Of a DNA stretch of 64,000 bases, positions 33,356 through 42,640 are shown piece by piece. Under the pieces are notes generated by a model. It saw only the letters and a program-made list of their open reading frames with translations. It had not been told where the DNA came from and ran no database searches. This DNA comes from Ligula intestinalis. Taxonomy: Eukaryota; Platyhelminthes; Cestoda; Diphyllobothriidea; Diphyllobothriidae. A program made the position numbers and the translations under genes. The DNA lies in contig JAYGXS010000004.1 of assembly GCA_036362985.1 (NCBI GenBank), positions 46,483,639 to 46,547,638 on the forward strand, given 5' to 3'. Position 1 is the stretch's first letter; every line of letters begins with the position of its first letter.

Positions 33356-36300
33356 GTCAGGAATATATTTTTGCATATGAATCTATTTTTCCGCCCAAGA
33401 ATCCCCTCGACGTGAGCACATCGTCACAATTTCCCAGAAACCTTTAATTTCAGCTGCTACAAACAGCACTTAAACTTTTCTTTCCTGTCCCTTTTAGGGC
33501 AAGTCAGCTCTTAGCTTAACCTCTGATATCAAACTATCACCCGCTTGTTAAAGTTCGTTCAGTTCGAAACTTACTATATCTGAAAACTTGTCTGAGATTG
33601 AAAGAGTACATGATATCTAATTGCCTAATATCTATAACGAAAGACACCATTTCCCAAATGCTCTTGTGAAAGTTTTGCGTCAGGCTTACTCATTTGTAAG
33701 ATTATCCCTTCCTGGATTTCAATATAAAGTTCTGCCAAGTAATGATTATTTATTTTCTGATTATATGACAGTATCCATCAGACTTGTGAAGACTCAGCAG
33801 TCAGAGACCTTTCTTCGGAGTGGGTGGAGCTACTGTGTTAGCTTTCATGAAAAAACCCTGACATTGAGCACTGCAAACACTGCACTGGAGACATTTATCA
33901 AGCTAGGAGAGGAGTTGACACGAATACAGAAAACGCCACTATACCGTACTTGCGTATAACTGGATTCTCCCAACCCCCTATTATTAATCCGAAATAACAG
34001 TCCACCCCTTTTGCACACAGTGAACTATAAGAATTTTCGCTCCTTCCTGGAGAACTTAACTTGACCTCGAGGAAAAACTTAAATCGACGACTCTGCCCGA
34101 ATCATAGGTGATTACTCGGTGCAACATGGTCTGACGAGTTCAGACCAGTTGCCTCAGCCTAACGCAGTAGATAACGGACCCCACTTAGTAGCGGTTTTCG
34201 AAGCGGGACTTACTGATCTTTGTTAATTATTTCTACGGACACTGGTACCAGCAGTCTGAATCTGTAACAACGTTCGGAAAAATATCTCCACACAGAACAA
34301 GCTTGGGTAACTTTCAACTGTGTACTTTCTTCAACAGGCCATTGGATTTGAATTAAGTCTTAAATTTTTATAGTTATTTGTGGCACTATTATAAGTGCTA
34401 GCTAAAAGGTTAGACCGATCTACTGTCATTATATGGTGCAGCTGTGAGGGATTTGTTTTGTCAGTTATTTTGTAACGGGAATTCTGATACAGCATCAGTG
34501 TTAAAAGTAGCTATGTACTTTTATTTGAGATTATTAAATGAAAATGGACTAATGACACCAGAAGCAGAGGATTCACATCTGACCCAAATTTGAATGCAAG
34601 CTCTCGAGTTCGCTGTCAGTATTTAAAGGATAACAATTCAGGAATGCACCTACCAAGCTAACTCTGCAATTTTTTTCATGCACAGGCTGTTATCAGCCGC
34701 ACTATTATGAGGACATTAGCATACAGCCTAGCTAAGGTCAATTGCCTATTCCACTCAATCTCGGGATTTTAAACAGAAAATGTGTGTTAATCCACCCCCC
34801 CTCTCCAAATTTCGATCTTCACATTTCATGGGTAAGACAATCTAATGTAAGTGTTTCGTGGGTTTCAGCTTACCACGTTTGCTGAGTTTTGAATAATTTT
34901 TAATACATTTCGAAGTGACGAAAGATTGTAAGGTCTGTAATTCCAAGGAAAATACTCTACGCGCATACTCCACTACCGAAGAACGAAAATAAAAGTGCAT
35001 GTGCCGTACACATGTCTTGTCATTCTTGTTTATTTCATTTGCATCAAAAATTGACAGGATGATATGTGCGTTGGAAACGCCACCAAAAAATTCCAGCACC
35101 GGGAAACTTTCTATGCATGTCCAGAATCCCAAACGTTGGGAAAATTCGATTTCGGACAAACTGATATTTCTTCCTGCGCAAGCGATGCGGATTCCCACTG
35201 CCCAGAAGGGGGCGCAGTTGTGAACTGCAGGAACATTTTTGACGGCTAACCCCGCTGGAAGGAGTAACCACCGGGAGAATAACTTGTTTTCTCTACAGAT
35301 GTGCACGACCAAAATTAAAATTCTTTAAGTAATAGACCTGTGTTCACTTTCGACGATCCAGGTTGCACTCTCTGCATCATGTTTTTCTGACCAGACAGGC
35401 ATGTACTTAAGGGTCATGTGGCCTGCTTATCTCGTCATGTAGCAGGTCGGGGCTTACGTCCCATCTCTGCACTTTTCGTGGTTCACGCACTCCCTTCTTG
35501 CTTTAGCGCGCATGCTTTCCTTCTTCGTGCTAAACATAGTCTGAGACTGAAGAGGCGAATTTTTTAAAAAACGACTAGCTTGTCGACCGTCAAGATAGCT
35601 CGCGTGATGTATAGACGTGATTAATTTGCACCATGCAGGTGCCAATCCTTCAACTAACACAGCCTGCTAACTTGGGGTCCTGCTTCAGCGCAGTGCAAGG
35701 CTGTTTAATGTGCCCCTCAATTTTCTCAATCGCCTGTGACTACCCGCGACCGATAAATCTCAGCTACAGTACAAGGAACTGACTGCGAAACCCGCCTAAC
35801 CCACCTTGTCTTTGTACCAGGGGTTGTCGTGCGGCGGATATGTCCCTGTCGGGGACGAAAACTCCGGAGATAAAAGGGGCGCTTTGTCTAACTGACGGAG
35901 CGGAGAAAGTTTGACAGTAAGTCCGAGCTCTTGCCTGCTTGAAGTTTAAATTAGAGATCTTACTCGTTAACGGCAGTCTAGTGGCACTTGTTTTCTGTTG
36001 TAACCCTTCTTCACTCTCAGCTGGTCCAGTGATGTCATTGGCATGCTTGACCGCATATATGCCATTACCTTGAAAAATGACACCAATGAAAAAGAGAAAT
36101 GTGGATGGGGCTGCACAGACGACTTCCATACACTCTCAATGATCATCCATCTAGAAGTGATGCATTATCTAAATGTTTGTACATTGTATTCATGCAGACC
36201 AAGCACACTGTCACTCCAAACTAGTAAAAGGCTCTACCAGGGAAGAGAGAATTTCTCAAAACCAGAACTTGTTTCTGGCTACACTTACTTAGTCTTTGCA

Positions 36301-37059
36301 TCACTCGGCAGGCAAATTCCATTTCCAGCGATTAAAATGCAAATTAATCACTAAGCAAAATGGTAATTTATGACAACCGTTTATGGCAACCGTTATTATA
36401 GTGCCCACTCCAGTTTTATTAATTTTACCAAAAAAGAATTTAAGTTTACTTCTGCGATAAAAGACGATGCAAAACACTGAAAAATTGAATAAAAATTCCT
36501 AAGCAACCTGACTTCCAGAAACAGTGCGAGCCATAACGGATTTGAGCCTCTGATGCTAGCCGACTTCGCGAGTTACTACAAGGAACTTCGGAGTTAAGCA
36601 GCGGTAGGAATTATGCTTATCAAATTTTGGGTGGCATCTTCAACTTAAGTTAAAGTTTTATTTTGAAATCGGAGTAAATTTGAGGGCAATTTGCTTAATA
36701 TTAGGGTTCCATGGGAAACATCTGAGTTTTTCTTTAGCTGAGGCTATTGCTTAAGTTGTATCAACAGGCCAGCTCAGTCGCTAGTTCTTCAAGACATTAG
36801 CGAATACATTTGAACATGATGTAAGCATTCATAATACTACGAAAAAGGAATGCACTTTATATCAACGAGATTCATTTATGCATATGTGCTGTTAGGCTAT
36901 ACGTTTTGAAGACGGTTATAACTGAACTTTCTGCACGAGCAGAGTTACTGTCAGGATTTTGATAAGGATGACATACATGGCCGTCTAAACGGGACATAGA
37001 AATAGGAACGCCCCGTCCACTTAAAATAGGTTGTCTTGCGATAAATCCCTAGAAAGGGA
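33356..37059. other. intergenic, nothing recognised
   Basis: Long stretch with scattered ORFs of 60-156 codons, the longest on the minus strand at 34842-35312, none with recognisable motifs. A GC-richer patch lies at 35090-35240. Nothing is strong enough to call a gene. A 5S-like word cluster near 36580 is discussed under rejected items. Confidence 0.35.
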
Positions 37060-37230
37060 AATGACCCTAACAGTAAACTAAGCTCTTACCTTATTCTTAA
37101 CCTTAGCCTTGCCTAAACCCAGACCTAAGCGTTCACATGAACCTAAACTTTAACACTTAACATAAGCCTGACCCTAATACTAACCCCAACCTTAAACCTT
37201 ATCTTCACATTAATCCTAAACCTAATTTCC
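37060..37230 (-). repeat. degenerate TTAGGG-like tract
   Basis: The plus strand is a run of irregular CCTAA-type words (GACCCTAA, AACCTTAG, GCCTAAACCC, GACCTAAGC, CCTAATACTAACC) spaced by a few bases. This is a decayed (TTAGGG)n-like or satellite stretch read on the minus strand. A mirrored tract with G-rich words occurs at 38580-38710. Confidence 0.5.
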
Positions 37231-38009
37231 CCGGAGTTTGGTGCAAAGCCATGTTTATTGCGAGTGGAGCCTGTTCTTGTGTCCTTTTTAAGGCGGTCAC
37301 ACAAACCCCCCTTACAAAATTCAGCTAACTGTTGTTAGGTCACTGCTACTGACGTCTTTACACTTTTCACTTCAAAAGATTCGTAAGGAACAAGATTAGA
37401 GGAAAGGAGGAGATAAAAGATTAGTAGAAAGCATAAATGCTAACGGTGGTCTTCCTAAATGCCCAGTTACTAATTTCTCCGGCGGGACTGCTCGTACTAA
37501 CTCCAAGTCTTGTCTACATTTGACCAATTTATAGTGATTAAAAGGCAAACTTGGAGCACGTGCCCTGCGTCTGTTCATTCAATGGCAGAATTATTAGCCT
37601 CCTCAAATGCTAATATTTAAGAGAAATATCATGAGTCAGCAGTACCTAAAAGTAATGTACCAGAACGAAGGCCATAAAGCAGTGAGTAGGACAACAAACC
37701 TTGTCGTCTGACGCATAAAAAGTTCTCATAGGTGCCAAATTAGTGCAGATATGAAGAAAATTCCTCAAATTTGCCCGACTTTCAAGAGCAGACGAAGGGC
37801 TCGCCTTAGTTGACTAAGAGTTTATTTACAACAGGCCTTTATAATATCAGTTCAGATGCTTTGACTCAGACCGCGAACAGCAAAAATATCATATTCTGTG
37901 TAGACTACTCCCAATAATCAAAGCAAGAGCGACTATAATGCCCCATTCTTACGGCCGTGGCATGCGTGATTATGGACATACGAACAGTTTGAGATGGAAG
38001 ACTTACGAA
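37231..38009. other. intergenic, nothing recognised
   Basis: AT-rich sequence without supported features. Confidence 0.4.
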
Positions 38010-38054
38010 TAAAAATGTGCGAAAATTCCTATTGAAAAATTCAGAAGATGAATT

Positions 38055-38095
38055 GGCGAACATACGTTTGTTTTCGATAATTCTCATCAGGCCTT
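38055..38095 (-). ncRNA. hammerhead-like core, family C, left arm
   Basis: Minus strand: GGC, CTGATGAG (38083-38090), ATTAT, CGAAA, then ACAAACGTATG. CTGATGAG...CGAAA with the G-C pair closing a very short stem II is exactly the hammerhead core, but stems I and III are weak and the cleavage triplet (GTA) is a guess. Confidence 0.4.
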
Positions 38096-38188
38096 TACAT
38101 TTATAGAGTAATTAAGTAAATTGACTATGCGGGTTAGTAGAAAAAAGGAAGGACGGTTGTCAATTTACTTAATTACTCTATAAATGTA

Positions 38189-38229
38189 AAGGCCTGATGA
38201 GAATTATCGAAAACAAACGTATGTTCGCC
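38189..38229 (+). ncRNA. hammerhead-like core, family C, right arm
   Basis: CTGATGAG at 38194-38201 and CGAAA at 38208-38212, the mirror copy of the left arm. The conservation of this core across all four family C ends in the window (38055, 38189, 39004, 40302) argues that it mattered to the element. Confidence 0.4.
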
Positions 38230-38579
38230 AATTCATCTTCTGAGTAAAAATGTGGATGACCAGCGTTAATGCATCCTTATTATTAGGCTATTTATAAGAG
38301 CGATATTATTTAAAATGATATCGGGAACTTGTGTTTACGAAAATAAACGTCACTCCCACTCCTAGTAGACAACATGTTTAAGACGGCAGGGAAACTTCTT
38401 TCAGGATAAGGATCTATTTCTGGTCGCACTCAACCTAAAAATCACATTGTACATAAATTCCATCTTTTGTCGTGGAATTGCAAATTAAAATCATTAAGAA
38501 TGACTTGTATAGTCGTATAACCAGGATAAGGGATCCGGAACCATTCACAATAAATATGGCATTGTGGATAAGGGCATTC

Positions 38580-38710
38580 AATATTAAGATGAGTGTTAGG
38601 GCTAAGGTTAGGGTCAGGTTTAAGGTTTAAGGTTAACTGCACGTGTTGGTTTAGAGTAGGGCTCGGTTTCAGATCATGTTTACAGTTACGGCTATTGTTA
38701 GGGCACCTCT
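38580..38710 (+). repeat. degenerate TTAGGG-like tract
   Basis: Irregular G-rich words GTGTTAGGGC, AAGGTTAGGGTCAGG, TTTAAGGTTTAAGG and TATTGTTAGGG in sequence. It is comparable to 37060-37230 on the other strand and 12440-12700. Confidence 0.5.
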
Positions 38711-38965
38711 CCTGAAATGTATCGCAAGGCCACACATTTTAAGTATGCAGGAATTTCCTATTCCTTTGTATTGTCTATACAGCTCAGCCTTACTTCAGCG
38801 TCAATTTCAGTATATCACGACGTCGGAAGTAAGTGATGGCAAACGACCCTCTGTAGTTTTACTGTTGCATAAACTCAAGTTAGAGCTTACCCGGGTATAT
38901 TTGGCTCGAGAAGTCTTCCGCCATACTCTAATGGCATTTGAGCTATAAGAAAAAGAGCCTATTGC
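38711..38965. other. intergenic, nothing recognised
   Basis: Short spacer before the family C insertion, with no supported features. Confidence 0.35.
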
Positions 38966-39003
38966 TATTTCATAAGTTCAGAAGATTAATTGACGAACAT
39001 ACA

Positions 39004-39034
39004 TTTGTTTTCGATAATTCTCATCAGGCCTTTA
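39004..39034 (-). ncRNA. hammerhead-like core, family C copy, left inverted fragment
   Basis: Minus strand GGCCTGATGAGAATTATCGA followed by AAACAAATGTATG. Same core as at 38055, one change in the presumed stem III/cleavage part. Confidence 0.35.
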
Positions 39035-39042
39035 TATTTACA

Positions 39043-40071
39043 GCTCCATTTCGACAACAAGATGTACAGGCAATTAGACGGAGTAGCTATGGGCTCACCC
39101 CTGGGTCCGCTTCCAGAAAATATATTCATGGGCAAACTAGACGCTACGCAACTTAGCCACCAGATAAATAATCTGATGTACTACAAACGTTTCGTAGATG
39201 ACATATTCGCTGTTGCATCAGACCAAACCGACTTTTCAGCTCTAATGAATAAAGGGAATCAGGCGCATCCGTCTATCAAATTTACAGTAGAAGTAGAAGA
39301 ATCTGGATCACTCCCATTCCTTGAAATACTACTGAGTAGAAGGGCTGATGGGAGCATTCAACGGAAGGTATATCGTAAGAAGACGTGGTCCGGGCAATAC
39401 ATCCATTTTGCTAGCTTCGTACCGTTAACCTTCAAACTTAATTTAGTACGATGTTTGACGCAAAGGGCGAAAAGGATCTGCTCTAATGATAGCATAGAAG
39501 AGGACCTAAGGATTGTTGAATGTGTATTTCGACAAAATGGGTACCCCAGTCGATTTATCGCTAAGCACGTGGCTGAAAGGCCACCAAAACCTGCAGTGAT
39601 AACAGCAGAGAAGAAGCGAATATTTATCAGGGTCCCATTTAAAGGAAACGGACCAAGCGAACTTCTAAGGAGGCGCCTGAGTCAAGCTGTAGCAACCACT
39701 TTCCCAGCAGCCAACGCCCACGTACTCTTCTCGACCACTCCCATCCTATACGGAGAGATCAAGGACAAACTGCCAGCCCAGACCACATCCATGTGCATAT
39801 ATTCATTTACCTGCTCCTGTGGGGCGGGATATATTCGTCGCACTAGTCAGCGTTTGTCCAAAAGAGTCTGAGGACACATCCCAGCATGGTTAGGAAAGGG
39901 TCAACTAAAGGGTTAAACAGTTCCATTCTAGCGCATCTGGTAGACTCTGACCATCGCGTGGATGCCAAAGAGGCCTTCCGAGTTATCTACAAGGTACCTT
40001 CAAGCTACTCAAAATTTCTTGGACAGCGTCTCTTGGCTACGCCAGAAGCGGCCACAATCAGGCTACGCTGA
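39043..40071 (+). pseudogene. PLE family C RT and endonuclease (5'-truncated)
   Basis: From the fusion point the frame reads HFDNKMYRQLDGVAMGSPLG and the active site FVDD (39191-39202). Then come IKFTVEVEESGSLPFLEILL, SRRADGSIQRKVYRKKTW, RAKRICSNDSIEEDLR and RQNGYPSRFIAKHVAERP. The GIY-YIG-type entry FTCSCGAGYIRRTSQRLS is at 39805-39860, followed by a stop at 39869. It continues past the stop with GHIPAWLGKG and AHLVDSDHRVDAKEAFRVIY. About 340 codons are nearly intact. The N terminus and the first RT motifs are missing because of 5' truncation. Confidence 0.8.
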
Positions 40072-40301
40072 CCCCTCCTTTGTGCCCAAAAGAATTACGT
40101 CACGGCACCACAGTTACCATGGTCAAAAGCTGCTAATCCAACAGCCAGCGGCTTAACACCTCAACCGACTACCAGCTCCCCTTAACGCTGATCAAATGTT
40201 GACCCCGTTTCGACCCCCCCCCCCATTCCCCTCCCCTGACAACCGTCCTACTTTTTCTACTAACGCGTATAGTCCATTTACTTAATTACCCTATAAATGT
40301 A

Positions 40302-40342
40302 AAGGCCTGATGAGAATCATCGAAAACAAACGTATGTTCGCC
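40302..40342 (+). ncRNA. hammerhead-like core, family C copy, right end
   Basis: CTGATGAG at 40307-40314, AATCAT, CGAAA, then ACAAACGTATG. One base differs in the stem II loop from the copies at 38189. Confidence 0.4.
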
Positions 40343-40393
40343 AATTCATCTTATGAATTTTTCAATGGGAATTTTCGCAAATATTTCATAAGT

Positions 40394-41008
40394 AGCAAGA
40401 ATTAATAGGTTAAAAGTGTGCCCTCTGTGGGGCACTGCAAGAAGATACTGATGCTTGAGATAAATCTAGATGTTTTTCATTGATGTTTCTTTATAAAAGA
40501 TATCATTCTTAATTACACCCACATATTTGTAAGCCATGCAAATACTATTCTCTGCAGTTCGTCACAACTGTCTTAAAAATAAATGAACGTGGCAGCATTT
40601 CAATCTTAGGTGGGCATATTTTAGCAACACGTTAATTACTTAAAACGCACAAAGATTGCCTTTTTTCGGTGTAATCGAATTTCTTTTGAAAAAATGAGAA
40701 ACGTTTGCAAAGGCATGACACGTACAGGCCACTTAGGATCTTCGATTATAACCTTCAGGAGGTCCATCTGTTCGAAAATCAGCCCACTAGCAACTGCCAC
40801 TGAACGTTCAACTCCCTATTACGTGGAAATGGCTGGCAGACGCCAATTTTCTTGCAAAGCACTATATTTGATCATTGAAAGAAGAGCTTTCTTAACCAGC
40901 TAGTTCAAATTTGCGTTTGGACCCATCATAAAAGACGAAAGCAGGTAGTCGTGTTGGATAAACGGGAACGGCGATTAGAGCGATCTAAGTTTGAAGTATC
41001 TTTTCCCT
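40394..41008. other. intergenic, nothing recognised
   Basis: AT-rich, no supported gene. A short ORF at 40694-40903 has no known motif. Confidence 0.4.
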
Positions 41009-42640
41009 GGCGCAAATTTGAAGATCATGCAAACAGCAAAATTTATTTTGCTGCGCTCAACAGTTGCTTCCTCTTGTTATATACATGAATGACATAAGGG
41101 AAAATATGCAGCAGATTCACTAGCTCATGCAATAGCTGCCGGAATTCTGAAATAAGTTTCCCACCAAGTCAACGCATGCACTATAAAAAGTGACTACTTA
41201 AGTAGTAAGCCTTTTGTCATTAATTTCGACTGCCCTTATTGATGCAAATATATTTTTTTGGAAAACATGCACAAAAAATTATTTCTTCTACTAATTTGGT
41301 AGAAAATTACGCCTTCGTTAAATTTTGTACTTAAAGGAAGGGTATCTTTCGGTTTTAAAAATTTCTAAACTGTCGACTTATTTTGAAACCTTGTGACCAC
41401 TACACTGGAATTCAAGGTTTACAAACTGCGCACTGTGTACATCCTGTTTAAGGAAAAGAACGTTTTCGCCTACAGGTTGACAAAGATCTTACATAGCTCC
41501 CATAAAATGCTGCAATAGATGTGGAGCATGCTTTATACAGTAGAGACAACAGTAACAAATGACGGATACGGTGTTCACTGAATGAACACCTGAAAATTGT
41601 AAAAAGCTCATAATTAGAAATTGTTAAAACGGAAAGATACCCTTCCTTTAAGTATAAAATTTAAAGGAGGCGTAGTTTTCTAACAAAAGAGTACAAGAAA
41701 TAATTTTTCCGTGCATGTTTTCTAAAAAAATATATTTGCATCAATAAGGGCAGTCGAAATTAATGACAAAAAGGCATACTACTTAAGTACTCACTTTTTT
41801 TAATGCATGCTTTTTTTGGCGGTCAGAAAGAAGCTCGTTAGTTAGCTGGCATCCTGAAGTGTCTAAAATATGTTGAGATTAAGCTCTATGATCATCTCTA
41901 TTACAACCATCCGCAATTAATATGTTCCAATCGAAAACTTATATCAGAATTCCGGCAGTTATTGCATGAGATAGTGAATCTACTGAAAAATTGAATTCCT
42001 ACAGAAAATTTGACACAAATAGGAAGGTCAGAGGGAATGGCCAAGAAGCAATCAATAATATAAGAAAGTTAAAACGCTGTGGAAAGCAAAAACGGGGAAA
42101 AATGTCTAAGGCAAAAAGGTGGGGAAGGTTAATGCCTAAACAAGGAGCCTGTTTTACCACGGCAGAGTTAAATTCACCACATGCTCCAGTTGTTTACAAA
42201 GGTGAGGTTTAAGCCGACACATGTAAGCTGCTAGATATGGGCCATTCTGTGGATCCCAAAACCTCCTTCCGAGTATTTGTTCAAACACGAACAACTCGCA
42301 TATTATGCTACCTGGAAGCAGCTTACATATGACAGTTTAAACCTGACCTTTGTAAACAACTGGAGCATGTGGTGAATCTGACTCTGTTGTGGTAACACCG
42401 GCTCCCTGTTTACACACTGCCCTTCCGAACCTATTGCCTTAGACATTTTTCCCCGTTTTTGCAGCCCACAGCATTTTAATTTTCCTACGTTCTTAATTGC
42501 CTCTTGGCCATTTCCTGTGACCTTGCTACTTGAATCGATTTTTCTGTATAAATTCAATTTTGTATTTCCTCTTACGTTATTCAATTGATGCAACTGATGA
42601 GCACTCTCAAAATTAATGGATCAAATATATTTTGCTGTTT
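41009..42640. mobile_element. PLE family D, second inverted pair, interrupted by a DNA element
   Basis: The right arm (42249-42640) carries the family D coding end (FKPDLCKQLEHVVNLTLLW, about 42340-42394) and 3' tail with CAACTGATGAGCACTCTC. The left arm is its reverse complement in two pieces: 41009-41108 and 41986-42231. The break coincides with the ends of the long-TIR element at 41109-41985, and the sequence reads through if that element is removed. Compared with the pair at 31036-33020, no tRNA-like array lies in the centre. Confidence 0.75.
41101..41993. mobile_element. non-autonomous DNA transposon with long TIRs, hAT-like
   Basis: 41109-41370 and about 41620-41985 are inverted repeats of more than 250 bp, starting CAGCAGATTCACTA and CAGTAGATTCACTA. 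The flanks AAAATATG (41101-41108) and AAAAATTG (41986-41993) resemble an 8-bp target duplication with two mismatches; CAG-starting TIRs and 8-bp duplications fit the hAT superfamily. The centre has no transposase ORF. Insertion into PLE family D dates it as younger than that copy. Confidence 0.65.

Larger units (their letters stand above)
38010..38254. mobile_element. PLE family C palindromic mini-element with 10-bp TSD
   Basis: TAAAAATGTG occurs at 38010-38019 and 38245-38254. Between them, 38040-38125 and 38159-38242 are near-perfect reverse complements separated by about 33 bp. The spacer is the reverse complement of the region just inside the family C 3' end (compare 40240-40275). The insertion is therefore one 3' end of the element on the minus strand joined head-to-head to a second 3' end on the plus strand, with almost nothing else. 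Confidence 0.8.
38966..40393 (+). mobile_element. Penelope-like element, family C, 5'-truncated, with inverted end fragment and 12-bp TSD
   Basis: TATTTCATAAGT flanks the copy at 38966-38977 and 40382-40393. The left end is a short minus-oriented piece of the terminal repeat (38978-39035, including the hammerhead-like core). It is fused directly to RT coding sequence that begins in mid-domain. The right end is the full plus-oriented terminal repeat (about 40262-40381). This is the same head-to-head design as at 27995 and 38010. Confidence 0.8.

Noticed and set aside
34842..35312. 156-codon minus-strand ORF as a host gene
   Set aside because: No motif, no splice context, and overlapping open frames on the other strand over the GC-richer patch.
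36535..36640. 5S rRNA-like words (GGAGTTAAGCAGCGGTAGG)
   Set aside because: Only one short block resembles the 5S internal region; the ends do not pair and the rest does not match, so chance or a very old 5S-derived repeat cannot be separated.
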